From: Phytophthora sp. 'mugwort'
Taxonomy: Eukaryota > Oomycota > Peronosporomycetes > Peronosporales > Peronosporaceae
Assembly: GCA_033558025.1 (NCBI GenBank)
Contig: JAUCEF010000006.1
Location: 2,480,001 to 2,544,000 of the forward strand
Direction: 5' to 3'
DNA: 64,000 nt
Both the position numbers and the translations under genes were made by a program. The notes below the pieces were generated by a model. The model was not told the origin of the DNA. It ran no database searches and saw nothing but the letters and a program-made list of their open reading frames with translations. Positions 9,450 to 20,448 of the stretch are shown here, in pieces; the first letter of the stretch is position 1; every line of letters starts with the position of its first letter.

Positions 9450-12417
9450 CTATGGCGAGGGGAACACCACCACGGGGAAGTGCGGATGGATAGAGAAGTC
9501 GAACTCCATCAGCTTCTTGGAGTTCTTCGAGGATGCAGAGGACGAGATCTTCTTTGACTTGCCTCCTGTTGCGCTTTGACTGCGCTGTGCAAGACGGACA
9601 GAATTGGAAATGGAAACCTTGAGCAGCGACTGAAGCTCGAAGCCGCGGACAATGCCCACGCCATCGGTGGTGACGATCGTATTGACCCCTTCTTCGGCGC
9701 TTAGCAACGCCTCGGCGAGTCCACGAGCCGTCTTGAAGCACTCTTCGACCGACTTGTAGATGAGCTCGAGCTCGTACTGAGAGAAGTCGCTGTTTTGAGT
9801 GAAGTCCTCGTAGGTCAGAGCAGCAGGGTAATGGAGCTTCTGGAAAGCCGCAAAGCGATGCTGGAAGCGGATTGCAAACGTACTGTACGTGGGCGTCTTC
9901 ACCTGCACCAAATCCTCACGCTCTAGTGCGTTGAATAATTGGAAGTATGCGCGCATGAGACTGCGAAGCAACTCCGTGTACTTGATCTCACGGTGGAACC
10001 GCGCCTTGATGGGATCAACAGGCTCACGTGCAGGCTCCAAGGCTTCCATGGTGGCAGTTGCAGCAACCCCGTTGTGGTGTTTCTTGTATTTCCCCTTTGA
10101 CTTTTTCGAGGTTTTACCTGCAGCGATCTCAGCTGGAGCTGGCGTAGCAGCGGACTCTTCATTTGGCTGCTCCGTTGCCGAAGGTCCGTGGCGAGGTGCA
10201 GAAGGCATGATTTCCTTCATCTTCTCGACGAAAGTCCAGGTGACGTTCAGGTTTTGAAGCCGCGAGCCTTCCAAGTAATCTAGATACCTGCAAGATCAAA
10301 TAAACTGTAAGAACACAAACTACCACAAGAAGAAACTCGACAAGAATCATCCGTACCAATAGATCGTTCCTAGCTCTGAAGATGCGTAAAGCTCCATCTC
10401 CAGACCCAGCACTACGTATTGGAGCATCAGTTGCACTGACTCCTCAAGAGACCAGGCTGTAAAATATCGCGGGTACGCAGCTTTCTGTAGAGCAGCAACA
10501 GTGTCAGTTTTTGTTGTTAGCCAACCTCAATTGTTCGTAAAATAAATAAATAAAAAATATCTACCGGAATGTTCATCTCCGTAGTGAATCTTTCATCCAC
10601 TGCAGTAGCCTCTGCTTGAAGGATACTCCACTCGTCCAATAAATATTCTATTCGCGCGCGCTGTCGCGATCGGTTGTGCAAGAATACCTTGAGCGACTCG
10701 TACACGGTTTCAATGCACCGGGACGAGTAAAGCACACCCTCCTGCGTTGAAAGCAGCACAGAAGGAACTCCATTCATCACCATTGTTGCAGACAGCCAAT
10801 CCATGAAGTTGTAGTGGGCGTAGATTTTACTGTCGGCGTAAAGGAAGAGCTGGATCATTAATATAAACAATAAAAAAATCGACGGTGGTTAACACTTTTA
10901 ACAACGATGAAAAGAAAGTCGCGACTCAAGCACTTACCAATATGTAGGAACGGGCAATAATCGTGGGCTGCTGTCTGGAAAACTCGACCAAGAAGATGCG
11001 CAGGTCTTCCATGCACCTCCAGTCCGGCGGAGAGCTTGCAACGATCATTTCTTCCAGCACCTTCTTCATCTGCTCCAAAGCTTCGTCAATCGATGGCACC
11101 TTCACATCACGTGGTGGTGATCCAGACAGAAGCAGGCGGCTGATGCTTGGGTCAAAACCAAAAGCCTTTCCACTAAAGCACTCAGGATCTAACTCGAGCC
11201 GTTCAGTGGACAGTCCGTGAACCAGCTCGTAGGCACGATGGAAACCTTCTCTGGCCTGCTGCAAATCCAGTGCCCCCTCTGCCAAGCCCAAACCGGCGTA
11301 CGTAGCGAGCAGCTCTCTTCGAAGCTGCACCCGTCGAATAAATGCTTCGCACAACAAGCCACCAACTCGAGCATTCGGGAATAGCAGCTCATAGCCAGGC
11401 GTCCTGCCACTTTCGCCGTTGCCTGCACCTCCTTTTTTGATGTGCTTCTTTTTTGACGATTTCTTCGAGGACGAAGCCTTGTGCTGCGTAAGTAGAACCT
11501 CCAGCCGTTCTTGTGTCACCTGCAGCATTGCATCAATAGCCTCCACAGAGATGGGCGCCAAGACTCCAACATCGAATCCGTTTCCAGGTGAGAAGTCCTC
11601 TTCCTCGTAGATATCAGCACGTAGAGCTGCATCTCGCACGAGGTCCGCAGTCTTCAACGTAGCCAAAATCACCGCACACATGACAAGTAGCAGGGAGTCC
11701 TTGGCCGAGTTGCTCACACTCTTCTTCAGCACTTCTCGCACATCCGCATCCTCCGCCACCAGACTCGCCAACGGAGTCACCAGTTGTACAAACAGAGCAT
11801 TCAGCGGGTCTCGGTGCATGTACACACTCGTAAGCAGCGACTGCACCAGCGGCAGTCCATTAAGCCACCCCGTCTCGCAGCAGAACAACTCATCCAGCGT
11901 AGCCAGAACGTCACGTGCCGACGAGAACTCCAACGTCACCGACCCGCTTTCCAGTCGAGCAGCGATTGACTGCGGGGGGATCCCGTTGACCAGCATCCCT
12001 GAGTCCATCTTGGGGTCCATGAGCTCCAGCGCTGACATGGAGTCAAAGAGCTTAAAGTCGTCCTCGTGTACCAATTGCCCCACCTTGAGCTCCTTGGCTG
12101 CTGCGCTCATCAACTGGCACATAAAGCATAGTGTCAGAACTCTCTCTATCTTTCCTCCGCTCTATTGGGCATCTGAGGCCACACACCTGCGTCACATCTC
12201 GCCACTCGGCGTCAAAGGGCGAGCGCTGCAGCTTCAACTTGGTCTTCAATTCCGTTTGGAGCTCCCTCTCGTCGCTGCAGCCGGAGTAGCAGCACACAAA
12301 GGGCGACAGCAGCAGATTCGTTAGATCTCTTCAAAATCGCGTGAGTCCAGGGCCAGAATTCGACGAGCAATAGAGATAAACACTGCATATTGATTAGTGT
12401 ACGCAGACGCACCTCAT
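9450..12417 (-). CDS. N-alpha-acetyltransferase 35, NatC auxiliary subunit (MAK10)
   Basis: Six exons, complement(9450..10287, 10357..10484, 10565..10849, 10938..12113, 12187..12328, 12413..12417), join in frame to 857 aa. This is the large scaffold of the NatC complex, which anchors the catalytic NAA30 and NAA38 and acetylates N-terminal Met followed by a hydrophobic residue. The MAK10 signature is clear: DDFKLFDSMSALELMDPKMD near the start, an ELFCCETGWL block, the C-terminal IYWYLDYLEGSR block that matches the human IYWYLSEFLYAW, and the final MEFDFSIHPHFPVVVF, nearly identical to human. A Lys-rich linker (SSKKSSKKKHIKKGG) interrupts the middle. The first exon contributes only ATGAG, so the start is the least certain part. 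Confidence 0.92.
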
Positions 12418-13499
12418 GATCGCTGCGTCTGTCCTCCTGGCGGGTGCAGCAAACGCGTTCGCAGTCGTCTGATCCCCCTTGCGCCTTGAATGGAGCTTTT
12501 ACTTCTGAGGTGGGAATGACGCGTTCACATAATGTGTACACAAATTAGGGTTTATAAGGTTTTCGCCTAGCATACAGTGGAGTGGGCAGGCGTGCTGAAA
12601 TGAAGAGAATGCTCACTTTATTACTATACTATACGCTAATAAGTGCCCTCAAGCTACCCGAAAGCACAGCTATGAAAGCTCCACCAGTCAAACTGGACAG
12701 ACGCTCGGCCTTCAACTCCCACATCGCAGAGCCTCGAAGTCGAACCGATGGATGCGAACCACGCATTGGTCACGATTTGTGCAGACTCCATTTCCGCCCT
12801 CGCGTCCGCCTGGCTGGCTGGTTAGCTTGCACTCTCTTGTCTTTCTTGGGTGCGCTCCTCTTTAATTTTCTCGCCTCCTCACCCCTTCACCGTCTCGCTT
12901 GTTACCCCAGTCACCCTTCCCTTGCTTCCTTCGGTTTGCAGCTTCTTCCACACGTCTTCCAGCGGTCAACCGAACAATTAATCGTTTGCCTCCTCATCAC
13001 ACACCGCCGGACGCATCCAGTGCCACCTCGCGTGAAAGCTTGAAACACTTCAAATGTCTTGCTTTGTCCGCTTCTTCACCCGCGACGATGCCGCCTCGGC
13101 AGTCGAGTCGGCTTCGCCTTTTCGTCTGGCTCCTGTCAGAGTCCGTCGCTACCGAAGGCAACACACATAATTACAGCTTCTGTTAAAACAGAACAGAGAT
13201 AGATAGACACATAAGTCGAACCACCTCAATTGAAGGGCACGCCCTAGAAAAACAACAACACGCAATGCACATACGGCACACAACCACCCCTTTCTCGACT
13301 TCTGGTACTCCTGTGCGCGTCACCCCACTGGAAGCACTGCACAGCTCAAGCGGGGAGAGTGCGAGAGACCACCTTCGTTACCATCACTAAACTACTAAGC
13401 TAGTGGTAGGTAACATCCATGGTTTATTCCGCTTTGGAATACAACCAGTTCAATCACACATGCATATATGCAAGGGCGAAAAGCCGCGGTGTCTTTATG
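12418..13499. other. Gene-free stretch between NAA35 and CK2 beta
   Basis: About 1.1 kb without a supported gene. A plus-strand frame (12582-13043, 153 codons) begins with a hydrophobic stretch, but its remainder is Cys/His/Ser/Leu-rich and reads like untranslated sequence. No RxLR or similar effector motif is present. Expected content is the 5' region of NAA35 and the 3' UTR of CK2 beta. Confidence 0.4.
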
Positions 13500-14507
13500 T
13501 CAGTGTTGGCTCACCTGCTGTTGGGTCTTCTCTTCGTCCTCGTCCTCTTTTGCGAGGATTGCTAGGCGTCGGCGGTTCTCCGACTTGTTGTGAATCTTGT
13601 AGCCAAACACCCGCGGCACGTACAACAGTGTGGACGGGGCCGGCTCCAGCTCTCTGTAAGTCAGGAAAAACAGGTGCGGGAATGTTGTACCGAAATACGC
13701 GCCGTCGACTACAATAGCAGCAACAAGAAGCAAAAAGATACCGCAATACAAGTTAGCCTGCTATTGTCACGAGCATTGTGTTGTCAGCCAACGCAGCGCC
13801 TGCTACGTGGCAACATACTGCACTGGTACAATACATACTCGCCGGGGTCTGGTACTCGTTGGCAGGGGTGTACAGGTCTCGGCACTTGGGGCAGTATACC
13901 TTCATCTCGGACTTTTTCCACTCGTCATGTAGACCCGCCTGCCAATCAATACCAGTCAATTACCCGTCCAGTCAATAGTGTTATAACTAATAGCACAACG
14001 TACCGGCACAACGGGTTGGCCGTCGCACAGCGCCCTCGGGCACACACCAAAGTCACCTTCTCGGTACTTCTTCATCTGAAGACGCAACAACCAACAATCA
14101 GCATTGGCCACTCTACCTCACTATATCTACTGATCCCCGTACCATGGCATCCAGTCCATGCGCCGTGATAATATATCTGGCGTGGATGAGTCCGTAGAGC
14201 TCGGCCGCGTATGCCGGCACTTCGTCGTCATACGGGATGTCTACAGCCATCCATCCATTCGTCCGCCAGTCAATTAGTCAGTCATTGAAGATCACGCACA
14301 AAAGGGCATTACCATAATTAAATTCTTACCCGTCATGTCTAGGATGATGTTGAGCGCGTCTGGATAGTTGGGCACCATGGCACGCAGGCCGTAGAGGTTG
14401 AACGAGTCTTCGATGTAACTCTGCGCCACCTCGCAGAAGGGCTCATTGCCCGACAGGCTGCAGAACCACTGCACCCACTTCTCGTCCTCCTCCTCGTAGT
14501 CCGACAT
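13500..14507 (-). CDS. Casein kinase 2 regulatory (beta) subunit
   Basis: Five exons, complement(13500..13708, 13839..13938, 14004..14075, 14143..14240, 14330..14507), give 218 aa, against 215 in animals. The beta subunit dimerises through a zinc finger and holds two catalytic alpha subunits. Visible signatures are [28 protein letters not shown], the first zinc cysteines in [15 protein letters not shown], the second pair in [13 protein letters not shown], and [15 protein letters not shown]. The N-terminus is acidic ([11 protein letters not shown]). The tail after [13 protein letters not shown] is more charged than in animals (EDEDEEK). All introns are 63 to 130 bases. Identity is certain; alternative splicing is possible at the AGCAG/GTGAGC just before the stop. 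Confidence 0.95.
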
Positions 14508-15910
14508 GGTGCTCGCGGCGGGTCCTTAAGTCCTGGGGGCGCTCTTCTTGGCGCTCACTCACCCTTCGCTGCGGTCCACCGAGGTGCGTTCTCGCGGTGT
14601 TTTTCAGCCGTCTGGGGGGCTCCCTGTCCAAACCGATAAGATAGCGGACTTCAGATGCGCTTTAAATCAGATTGACTGGAATGACTGCATCATTTATAAA
14701 TCGCTGGGCTTAAAATCAATGCTTCTCAGTTTCTGAGAAGGGGCAATCATTTGAGACGAATAGCAGGCAATTTAAGCCCGCATTTCGCTGAACTCCTGAA
14801 GGCGTCCAGCACGAGTATGTTGGCGATGGTGGTGTGCCTGGTGTAGATACGCGCTTGGTGCCAGCTGTGAGAGCTCTTTTATTTCGTGGTGGGCTTGCTA
14901 CAGGACTGAAACATGTTCAGATTCCGGTGTGTGGTGGTCGGTGCCGATCGAGGTTAACCATGTTGAAGTTCTGAACAAGCCTTGATTGTGAAGACTGAGG
15001 CAATGCACCAAGCCGACAAAGATTATTATATATATATTTAAAATTAAGTATAGAAAAGAGAGAGCAACAGGAATGTGGGGATACATGCATTGCTGGGCAA
15101 CAGTGAGACGAACGCAACGACATGGAGTGTAAAAAGCTGTGAACTCCTGCTTTGGGTGAACCTGGCTCGATTGCATCGATGTTGAAGACATAGATTAACT
15201 TTTAGGGATGCTCGGGTGAGCTCTGAGATTTATAATGTCTTGTGTTTAATGGTTCGTGCTTGATAAATGCAAGTTGGGTAACAACACATGTAGACCTAAG
15301 TACTATTAATACTAAGTACAATAAAAAGTTATATATGATGTCGTATTATTCATACAGCATCCACGATGGCCGACTGCATTGGGTAATATGTAGGTCCTGT
15401 GCTCCAGAAATTATTTTCATTAAGACCGGAGTACCGACTAAATTGATGTTCCGGCATATTCTGCGTTAGTGGTTATTGTGCTTCCAGATGGGGTTATTTT
15501 TTCGGCCTTGTAGTCATTATACTTACCTCGTGCTTAGCAACAAAACGTATTTTTCAAATCACCCTTAAACTTGCCACAGCTATGGTCTTAAAACAACGGC
15601 TAAGATCATCACGCAATCCACAGGCTCCACAAAGACTATATACCCTTGGATTCGACGTGAACTGGTTGACTTGCCGATGACGACAAGATTTGGTAGATTT
15701 GGCCGTAGGGAAGGATTATCTGATTATGGTGATGTTGTACATGTCTGTTTATCATTGGTTTTGGCTGGGAGATTGTTTCAGCAAAAATGTAGTATTAACG
15801 ATAGAGCGTGATGAAGTCTACTAACGAGCGCTATCGCCGAAAAATCAGGTTTGACTTCACGTCAACGGAAACTTTGTGCTTTATCAGTCCTTACACCTCT
15901 GTACAAATTT
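14508..15910. other. Gene-free stretch left of the urease accessory gene
   Basis: About 1.4 kb of AT-richer sequence holding the upstream region of CK2 beta and the 3' flank of ureD. It includes a TA-rich tract near 15025-15042. No conserved frame, RNA gene or transposon motif was recognised. Confidence 0.4.
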
Positions 15911-17159
15911 TTACCGGTTCTCCTGGTACGGAGTAAACCCAATAATCTCCCTCAGCGGTTCCAGCATCGCCTTAACGTAGGTCATAGCCGACTCAGTGTC
16001 CTGTCCACAGAAACGCACGATCACTGCGTTCGGCCCCAGTGAGCTTGCGGACGCAATTACCCCCGGGAAAGTATTGGCTGCTGCAAGACGTCCTTGAGGT
16101 GTGATGTCCCGCGCATTATGGAGCTTCTTGCGGGTGCTCCGCTCCAGCATCTGATCCGAGACAACCTTTAACTTGGAGCCGACGATCACTAATAGACCCA
16201 GCACGTGCATGTTGTACATACGCTGGCGTAGGCTTACATCTTCTTCGTCTGTGTAATGGTAGGAAAACAACAAAATGTTGAGTTAGTCGTTACGCTACCA
16301 TATCAAGATAAAAAAAAATAACAATGATCTATCCGTACCTGCAAGTCGAACACGGTCGATCACGAGCAGTTCACCACCGAGAAAGACCTCGGACTTCGTG
16401 TCGTACTCACAAAAGTCCCAGTGCTCGAGTGTCTCCGTTCGGTTATCACGAATGGATCCCGTGGCCAGGTAGTTTCGCTTCCGACCGCTCGTGAGCCAGT
16501 CCACGAACACGAGATTCGCGTTCTCGTCAAGATGAAACACTTGTGACTGCCGATACTTGGCACGCTCAAAGCAAGTGACAGGGTCAGGGAGAAACGCTAA
16601 TGTCGCATTGCTCCCCACCTTGAGCGCGAAGGTCTGCGACACAATCTGCCCCTCGTCCTCCGACTTGAACACCTTCGTGGTCGCCTGTGTGCCCAGCACA
16701 ACTGCCCATTATCAGCAAACAGTCAAAAAAGTATCGTCCACTATACTCAATCCAACTAATTAAGGTGCCGCCGGTCTCACCCGATGTGTTGGGACACAAT
16801 TCGCACTGCACGACAACCGAGTCGCCGCCCACGAGCCCTCCCCCGTAGCCCAGAATGTACTATGCAAGGTGAACCCAGATGGCATTTCAGAGCGTCAGTT
16901 TATGGGGTTTAAGCAAGAGACAGTTGTCGCCGCGACGACAGCGCACCGTGATGTACGTGTCGAAGCCCTGGTGGATGGTGCGTCGCGGGTGTAGGAACTT
17001 GAGCGGGTATGTCGCGTACACGTACGTAGCCGTGGTGCGGCCTTCCACGAGCTCGTATTTGAGCTTGCCGGTGGTCTGGACCTCACTTGGCGTGGTGGAC
17101 CCGCCCATGAATGAAGCTACTTCTTGTCCGCTGGCATGGGCGAGGGAGGAAGACATCAT
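15911..17159 (-). CDS. Urease accessory protein UreD/UreH
   Basis: Four exons, complement(15911..16248, 16339..16701, 16781..16859, 16947..17159), join to 330 aa. UreD is the scaffold on which UreF and UreG assemble to deliver nickel to apo-urease. Family blocks are YILGYGGGLVGGDSVVV near residue 72, then TQATTKVFKSEDEG, ATLAFLPDPVTCFERAKYRQ, LVFVDWLTSGR and GGELLVIDRVRL. These follow the order seen in plant and fungal homologues. The exon 1/2 junction repeats a Tyr-Ile pair and may be a few codons off. Two adjacent ATGs (17159, 17156) could start it; the frame is open to 17225. No urease or other accessory gene is in the window. Confidence 0.9.
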
Positions 17160-18390
17160 GTGCAGCGGGATCAGAGGAATTATCAGATGCGTGATGCACA
17201 CTTGCATCGGCTGGATTGTAGCCAATGAAAGTGCATGAGTCGTTGCCGAGCTGAAATTTGTACATTCTGTAATACTCTAGGTACCAATAACGTTACGATT
17301 TACAAAAAGCCAGAAAGGGGGGTTGGTAATATTAGTGAAACTGTATTCCAAATGAAAGAATTTTGCAAAAAAATACGCAGTGTTAAATACAACTGCAATT
17401 TGCTTGGGCTTTTCGTCATCGTGGTCTATGGCGCCGGTTGAGTGCCTTGGGAGATGAGCTGCTCCTTAGGCTATGACGGGTGCGGTTAAGCGTGAAGCGG
17501 TCTTTGATCACGACTCGTGATTCACGACTGCAGTCGGTGAGTGACTAGCGTTGTATTATCGAGACCGCCACGTTACGTTACGGGTGGCGCGATGTCGCCC
17601 GTCGTCCAGCCGCTGCTTCCTCGATTGTTGCTGTTGGCATCGACGCACAGCGCCTCAGCCTTTACCAGCGCGGCGACGACGAAGACGACGAAGACGCGCC
17701 GCAGCTCCGCTGTAAGCTGCGAGTGACCTCAAGTAGCTCGAGCGATCGTGCGGGGTCCGGCTTGAGTGAGACAAGGAACTTCAAGCGAGGTGCTGCAGCT
17801 CATGCGGATTCTGTATGACGTGGAGCTGCGAGGACCTTGCGGCGCGGCAAGTGACGCTTGAAAAGAAAGGCCCCACCAAAAACGGCGTGCCGCGTCACAT
17901 ATCGTCTGCGAGCTGTGCATCCAAAGCGTTCCCGCCGGTGATTGTAGGTGGCAGGTCGTACTTAGGTCGCGCTCGCCACTGCAGGTTTGGCATGATAAAA
18001 CTACTGTACTCGGATTATTAATACCGTGGATCTTCGCGACAAACCTCAGTTTTTTTGTTTTGTGGAATCTTTGCTCATGCGCAGTACCCGCTTTTGGTCT
18101 GTCGAAGCTTTCGTCAATAATAACACCGTCATCTTTTGTCATTTTGACCTCGTAAACATTGCCCAGAATGATAGACTGACTACGGGCTGTCCCATACTGA
18201 GCACAAGATAAGCGTGACGACACCCTTACATTTCGAATCGGGTCAAGTAATCGCGAGCCAGCCGCTTTGGCAAGTCGTATCTAAGTGCCATCCACCTAGC
18301 AGCGCCTCAACGCTCTATCCTCACCCGAAAAACGGAGCCAGTGAGAGCCGTCGCTGCTTCTGCCCTCTCCCTGTCTCTGGCCCCATCAGC
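17160..18390. other. Gene-poor stretch upstream of NAD kinase
   Basis: About 1.2 kb between the divergent ureD and NAD kinase starts. A short plus frame at 17592 begins with a hydrophobic leader (MSPVVQPLLPRLLLLAS) but stops after 45 codons. A minus frame around 17990-18220 has a plausible composition (DDGVIIDESFDRPKAG) without start or splice support. Either could be part of an unrecognised small gene; neither is called. Confidence 0.35.
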
Positions 18391-20151
18391 ATGAGCGATT
18401 CTCAGCGAGATCGCCGGGCCCCCCAGCCCTCGAATGACGCAGTCGCCGCGGCACCATTCCTGAGTCTGCCGTCTGTACCCGAAGTCGAGGAGCTCACGCC
18501 CCCCAAGATCAAGCAGCTGGTGGACCTACGCGACACCAGCTACGCCGACCTCGCCAGGATGGGCTTCACCGACAGCCACTACGATGCTGCTGTCGCCTCG
18601 GGCTCCGTCGCGCTTGTGGATGTGGGCGACGAGCAGCAACTAGTCGCGCGCTCCAGACTCGCGTCTTTTGCTTCTTCATCTGACGGCTACTCGGTGCAAG
18701 ATGATTTACGATCCATCAACGAGCAAATGAACCGCGTGCTTGCGTTTTGCGAAACCCAGCGTGAGAACCCGCTGCGGCTGCAGGCCAAGGTCAATGACCT
18801 GCAGGAGCAGTTGCGCCAGGCCATCGCCGAGAAGAACTACTGGATGAAGCGCTGCAAGGACCTCACGGGACACCAGCCGCCCGCCATGGGGATCGCCAAG
18901 GTAGACCTGCAGTGCGTCAAGAGCCGCCCGCGCAAACGCACTAACTCGGAGCTCATCCTGATCGCTGACACGTGGGCGCAGCCCGGCCGCGACGGTATCT
19001 ACAGCGAGGATACTTCCAGCGTCGTGGAGAGTGATGCCTCGTCGACGTACAGCGATGCCGATCTTGTGGACGACGGCGCCGTCCCGCGCTCGTGCTTCCG
19101 ACTGTTGCAGTGCTCCGACGAGCAGTGCGAAGTCTTCACACCTATGAACCGCATCATCCGCACGCAGCACCGCTCGCGCAACAACGTCCAGCTCATGTGG
19201 GACGAGCCGCCCAAGACCGCGTTGATTGTCAAGAAGCCGAACGAACCTGAGACGACTGACATGCTCGTGCGGCTGACTTCGTGGTTGCACAAGGAAAAGA
19301 AGATCGACGTTTTCCTCGAGCCAGCTGTGCACGACGAGCTTGCGCTGTCTAACACCAAGACGTGGGGTAGTAAGCCAGGGGACTGGGTGGAGTGTCAGAG
19401 TAAGATCGACTTTGTGATATCGCTTGGCGGTGACGGTACTGTGTTGTGGGTCTCGTCGCTCTTCAGCAAGAGTGTGCCGCCTGTCTTCTCGCTTGCAATG
19501 GGGTCCCTCGGTTTCCTCACCCCGTTTGATGCCGAGAACGCCGTTGAACACCTTACAAGTGTCATCAATGGTGGTTTCTATATGTCACTGCGCTCGCGCC
19601 TCTCGTGTACTATCTACCGTGGTTGTAAGGAACGTGAAATCACTGGAAACTTGCACGCGCTGAACGAAATCGTGATCGATCGTGGCCCGTCGGGAGCGCT
19701 TGTAGAGCTTAACTGCTACTGCGATGGTCTCGAGATTACCAAGATCGCTGCGGACGGCATTATAATCGCCACGCCGACAGGCTCAACAGCTTACTCGCTG
19801 TCGGCCGGCGGCTCGATGGCACACCCTTCAGTGCCTTCGATGCTGTTCACACCGATCTGCCCGCACACACTGAGTTTCCGACCTCTGATCTTCCACGACA
19901 GTGCTACCCTGAAGATTGAGTTCCCCTCCACCAGCCGTGCTTTGGCATGCTATGTGTCTTTTGATGGCAAGAACCGTGTGCGCCTGGAACGTGGCGACAG
20001 CATTGTCGTCCGTGTGTCGTCCTACCCACTGCCCTCGATTTGTCGGGTGAACGAGAACCAGGACTGGTTCGAATCCATGATCACCAACCTCAACTGGAAC
20101 CAGCGCCGCGCCCAGAAGCCCTGGCAGCCGCCTGTAACCAGCAAGATCTAG
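18391..20151 (+). CDS. NAD kinase with long N-terminal extension
   Basis: Phosphorylates NAD to NADP with ATP. The start at 18391 (MSDSQRDRRAPQ) gives 586 aa; upstream codons in the frame lack an ATG. The kinase half begins near residue 265 (KTALIVKKPNEPE) and carries the diagnostic FVISLGGDGTVLWVSSLF, GSLGFLTPF, HALNEIVIDRG, and ADGIIIATPTGSTAYSLSAG followed by a conserved Phe-Arg-Pro-Leu strand. The N-terminal half, absent from bacterial enzymes, has a degenerate helix pair (TPPKIKQLVDLRDTSYADLA), a coiled coil (residues about 105-155) and an acidic Ser-rich linker. Fungal and plant cytosolic NAD kinases also have long extensions, often regulatory. Convergent with the CEP83-like gene. Confidence 0.95.
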   Translation: MSDSQRDRRAPQPSNDAVAAAPFLSLPSVPEVEELTPPKIKQLVDLRDTSYADLARMGFTDSHYDAAVASGSVALVDVGDEQQLVARSRLASFASSSDGYSVQDDLRSINEQMNRVLAFCETQRENPLRLQAKVNDLQEQLRQAIAEKNYWMKRCKDLTGHQPPAMGIAKVDLQCVKSRPRKRTNSELILIADTWAQPGRDGIYSEDTSSVVESDASSTYSDADLVDDGAVPRSCFRLLQCSDEQCEVFTPMNRIIRTQHRSRNNVQLMWDEPPKTALIVKKPNEPETTDMLVRLTSWLHKEKKIDVFLEPAVHDELALSNTKTWGSKPGDWVECQSKIDFVISLGGDGTVLWVSSLFSKSVPPVFSLAMGSLGFLTPFDAENAVEHLTSVINGGFYMSLRSRLSCTIYRGCKEREITGNLHALNEIVIDRGPSGALVELNCYCDGLEITKIAADGIIIATPTGSTAYSLSAGGSMAHPSVPSMLFTPICPHTLSFRPLIFHDSATLKIEFPSTSRALACYVSFDGKNRVRLERGDSIVVRVSSYPLPSICRVNENQDWFESMITNLNWNQRRAQKPWQPPVTSKI

Positions 20152-20448
20152 GCGAGCTGAGATGCTGGCTTGCACGACTACTTGGTGTACCTTCGGCGAA
20201 CAAAAGACTGGTATCGTAGCACGCATGCTCCGCGGTGCTGCCTTTTATGTCGTGCTTGCATCTCCGCTTAGCACACACTTTATTTTGTTCTGCATTGATG
20301 TAAAATATTTAAACCATTATGCAAAGTTGTCCTCATTTTCTTGCTGTTATCTGGTCACACATGAGTAGGCTCAGTTGATCGTATTGCCATAAACAGAGAG
20401 CACGGAAATGTGATCCCTTGATGATAAAGATGGCAATTCATCACTTTT

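Noticed and set aside
12729..12755. GGTTCGACTTC on the minus strand, like a tRNA internal promoter B box
   Set aside because: The surrounding bases do not form a T-stem or an acceptor stem, and there is no A box.
12582..13043. 153-codon plus frame with a hydrophobic N-terminus
   Set aside because: Composition after the leader is not protein-like, with no homology or RxLR or Crinkler motif, so a secreted effector call is unsupported.
18706..19551. Long minus-strand frame (281 codons) opposite NAD kinase
   Set aside because: It is antisense to the conserved kinase core, has Arg/His/Leu shadow composition, and no recognised domain.
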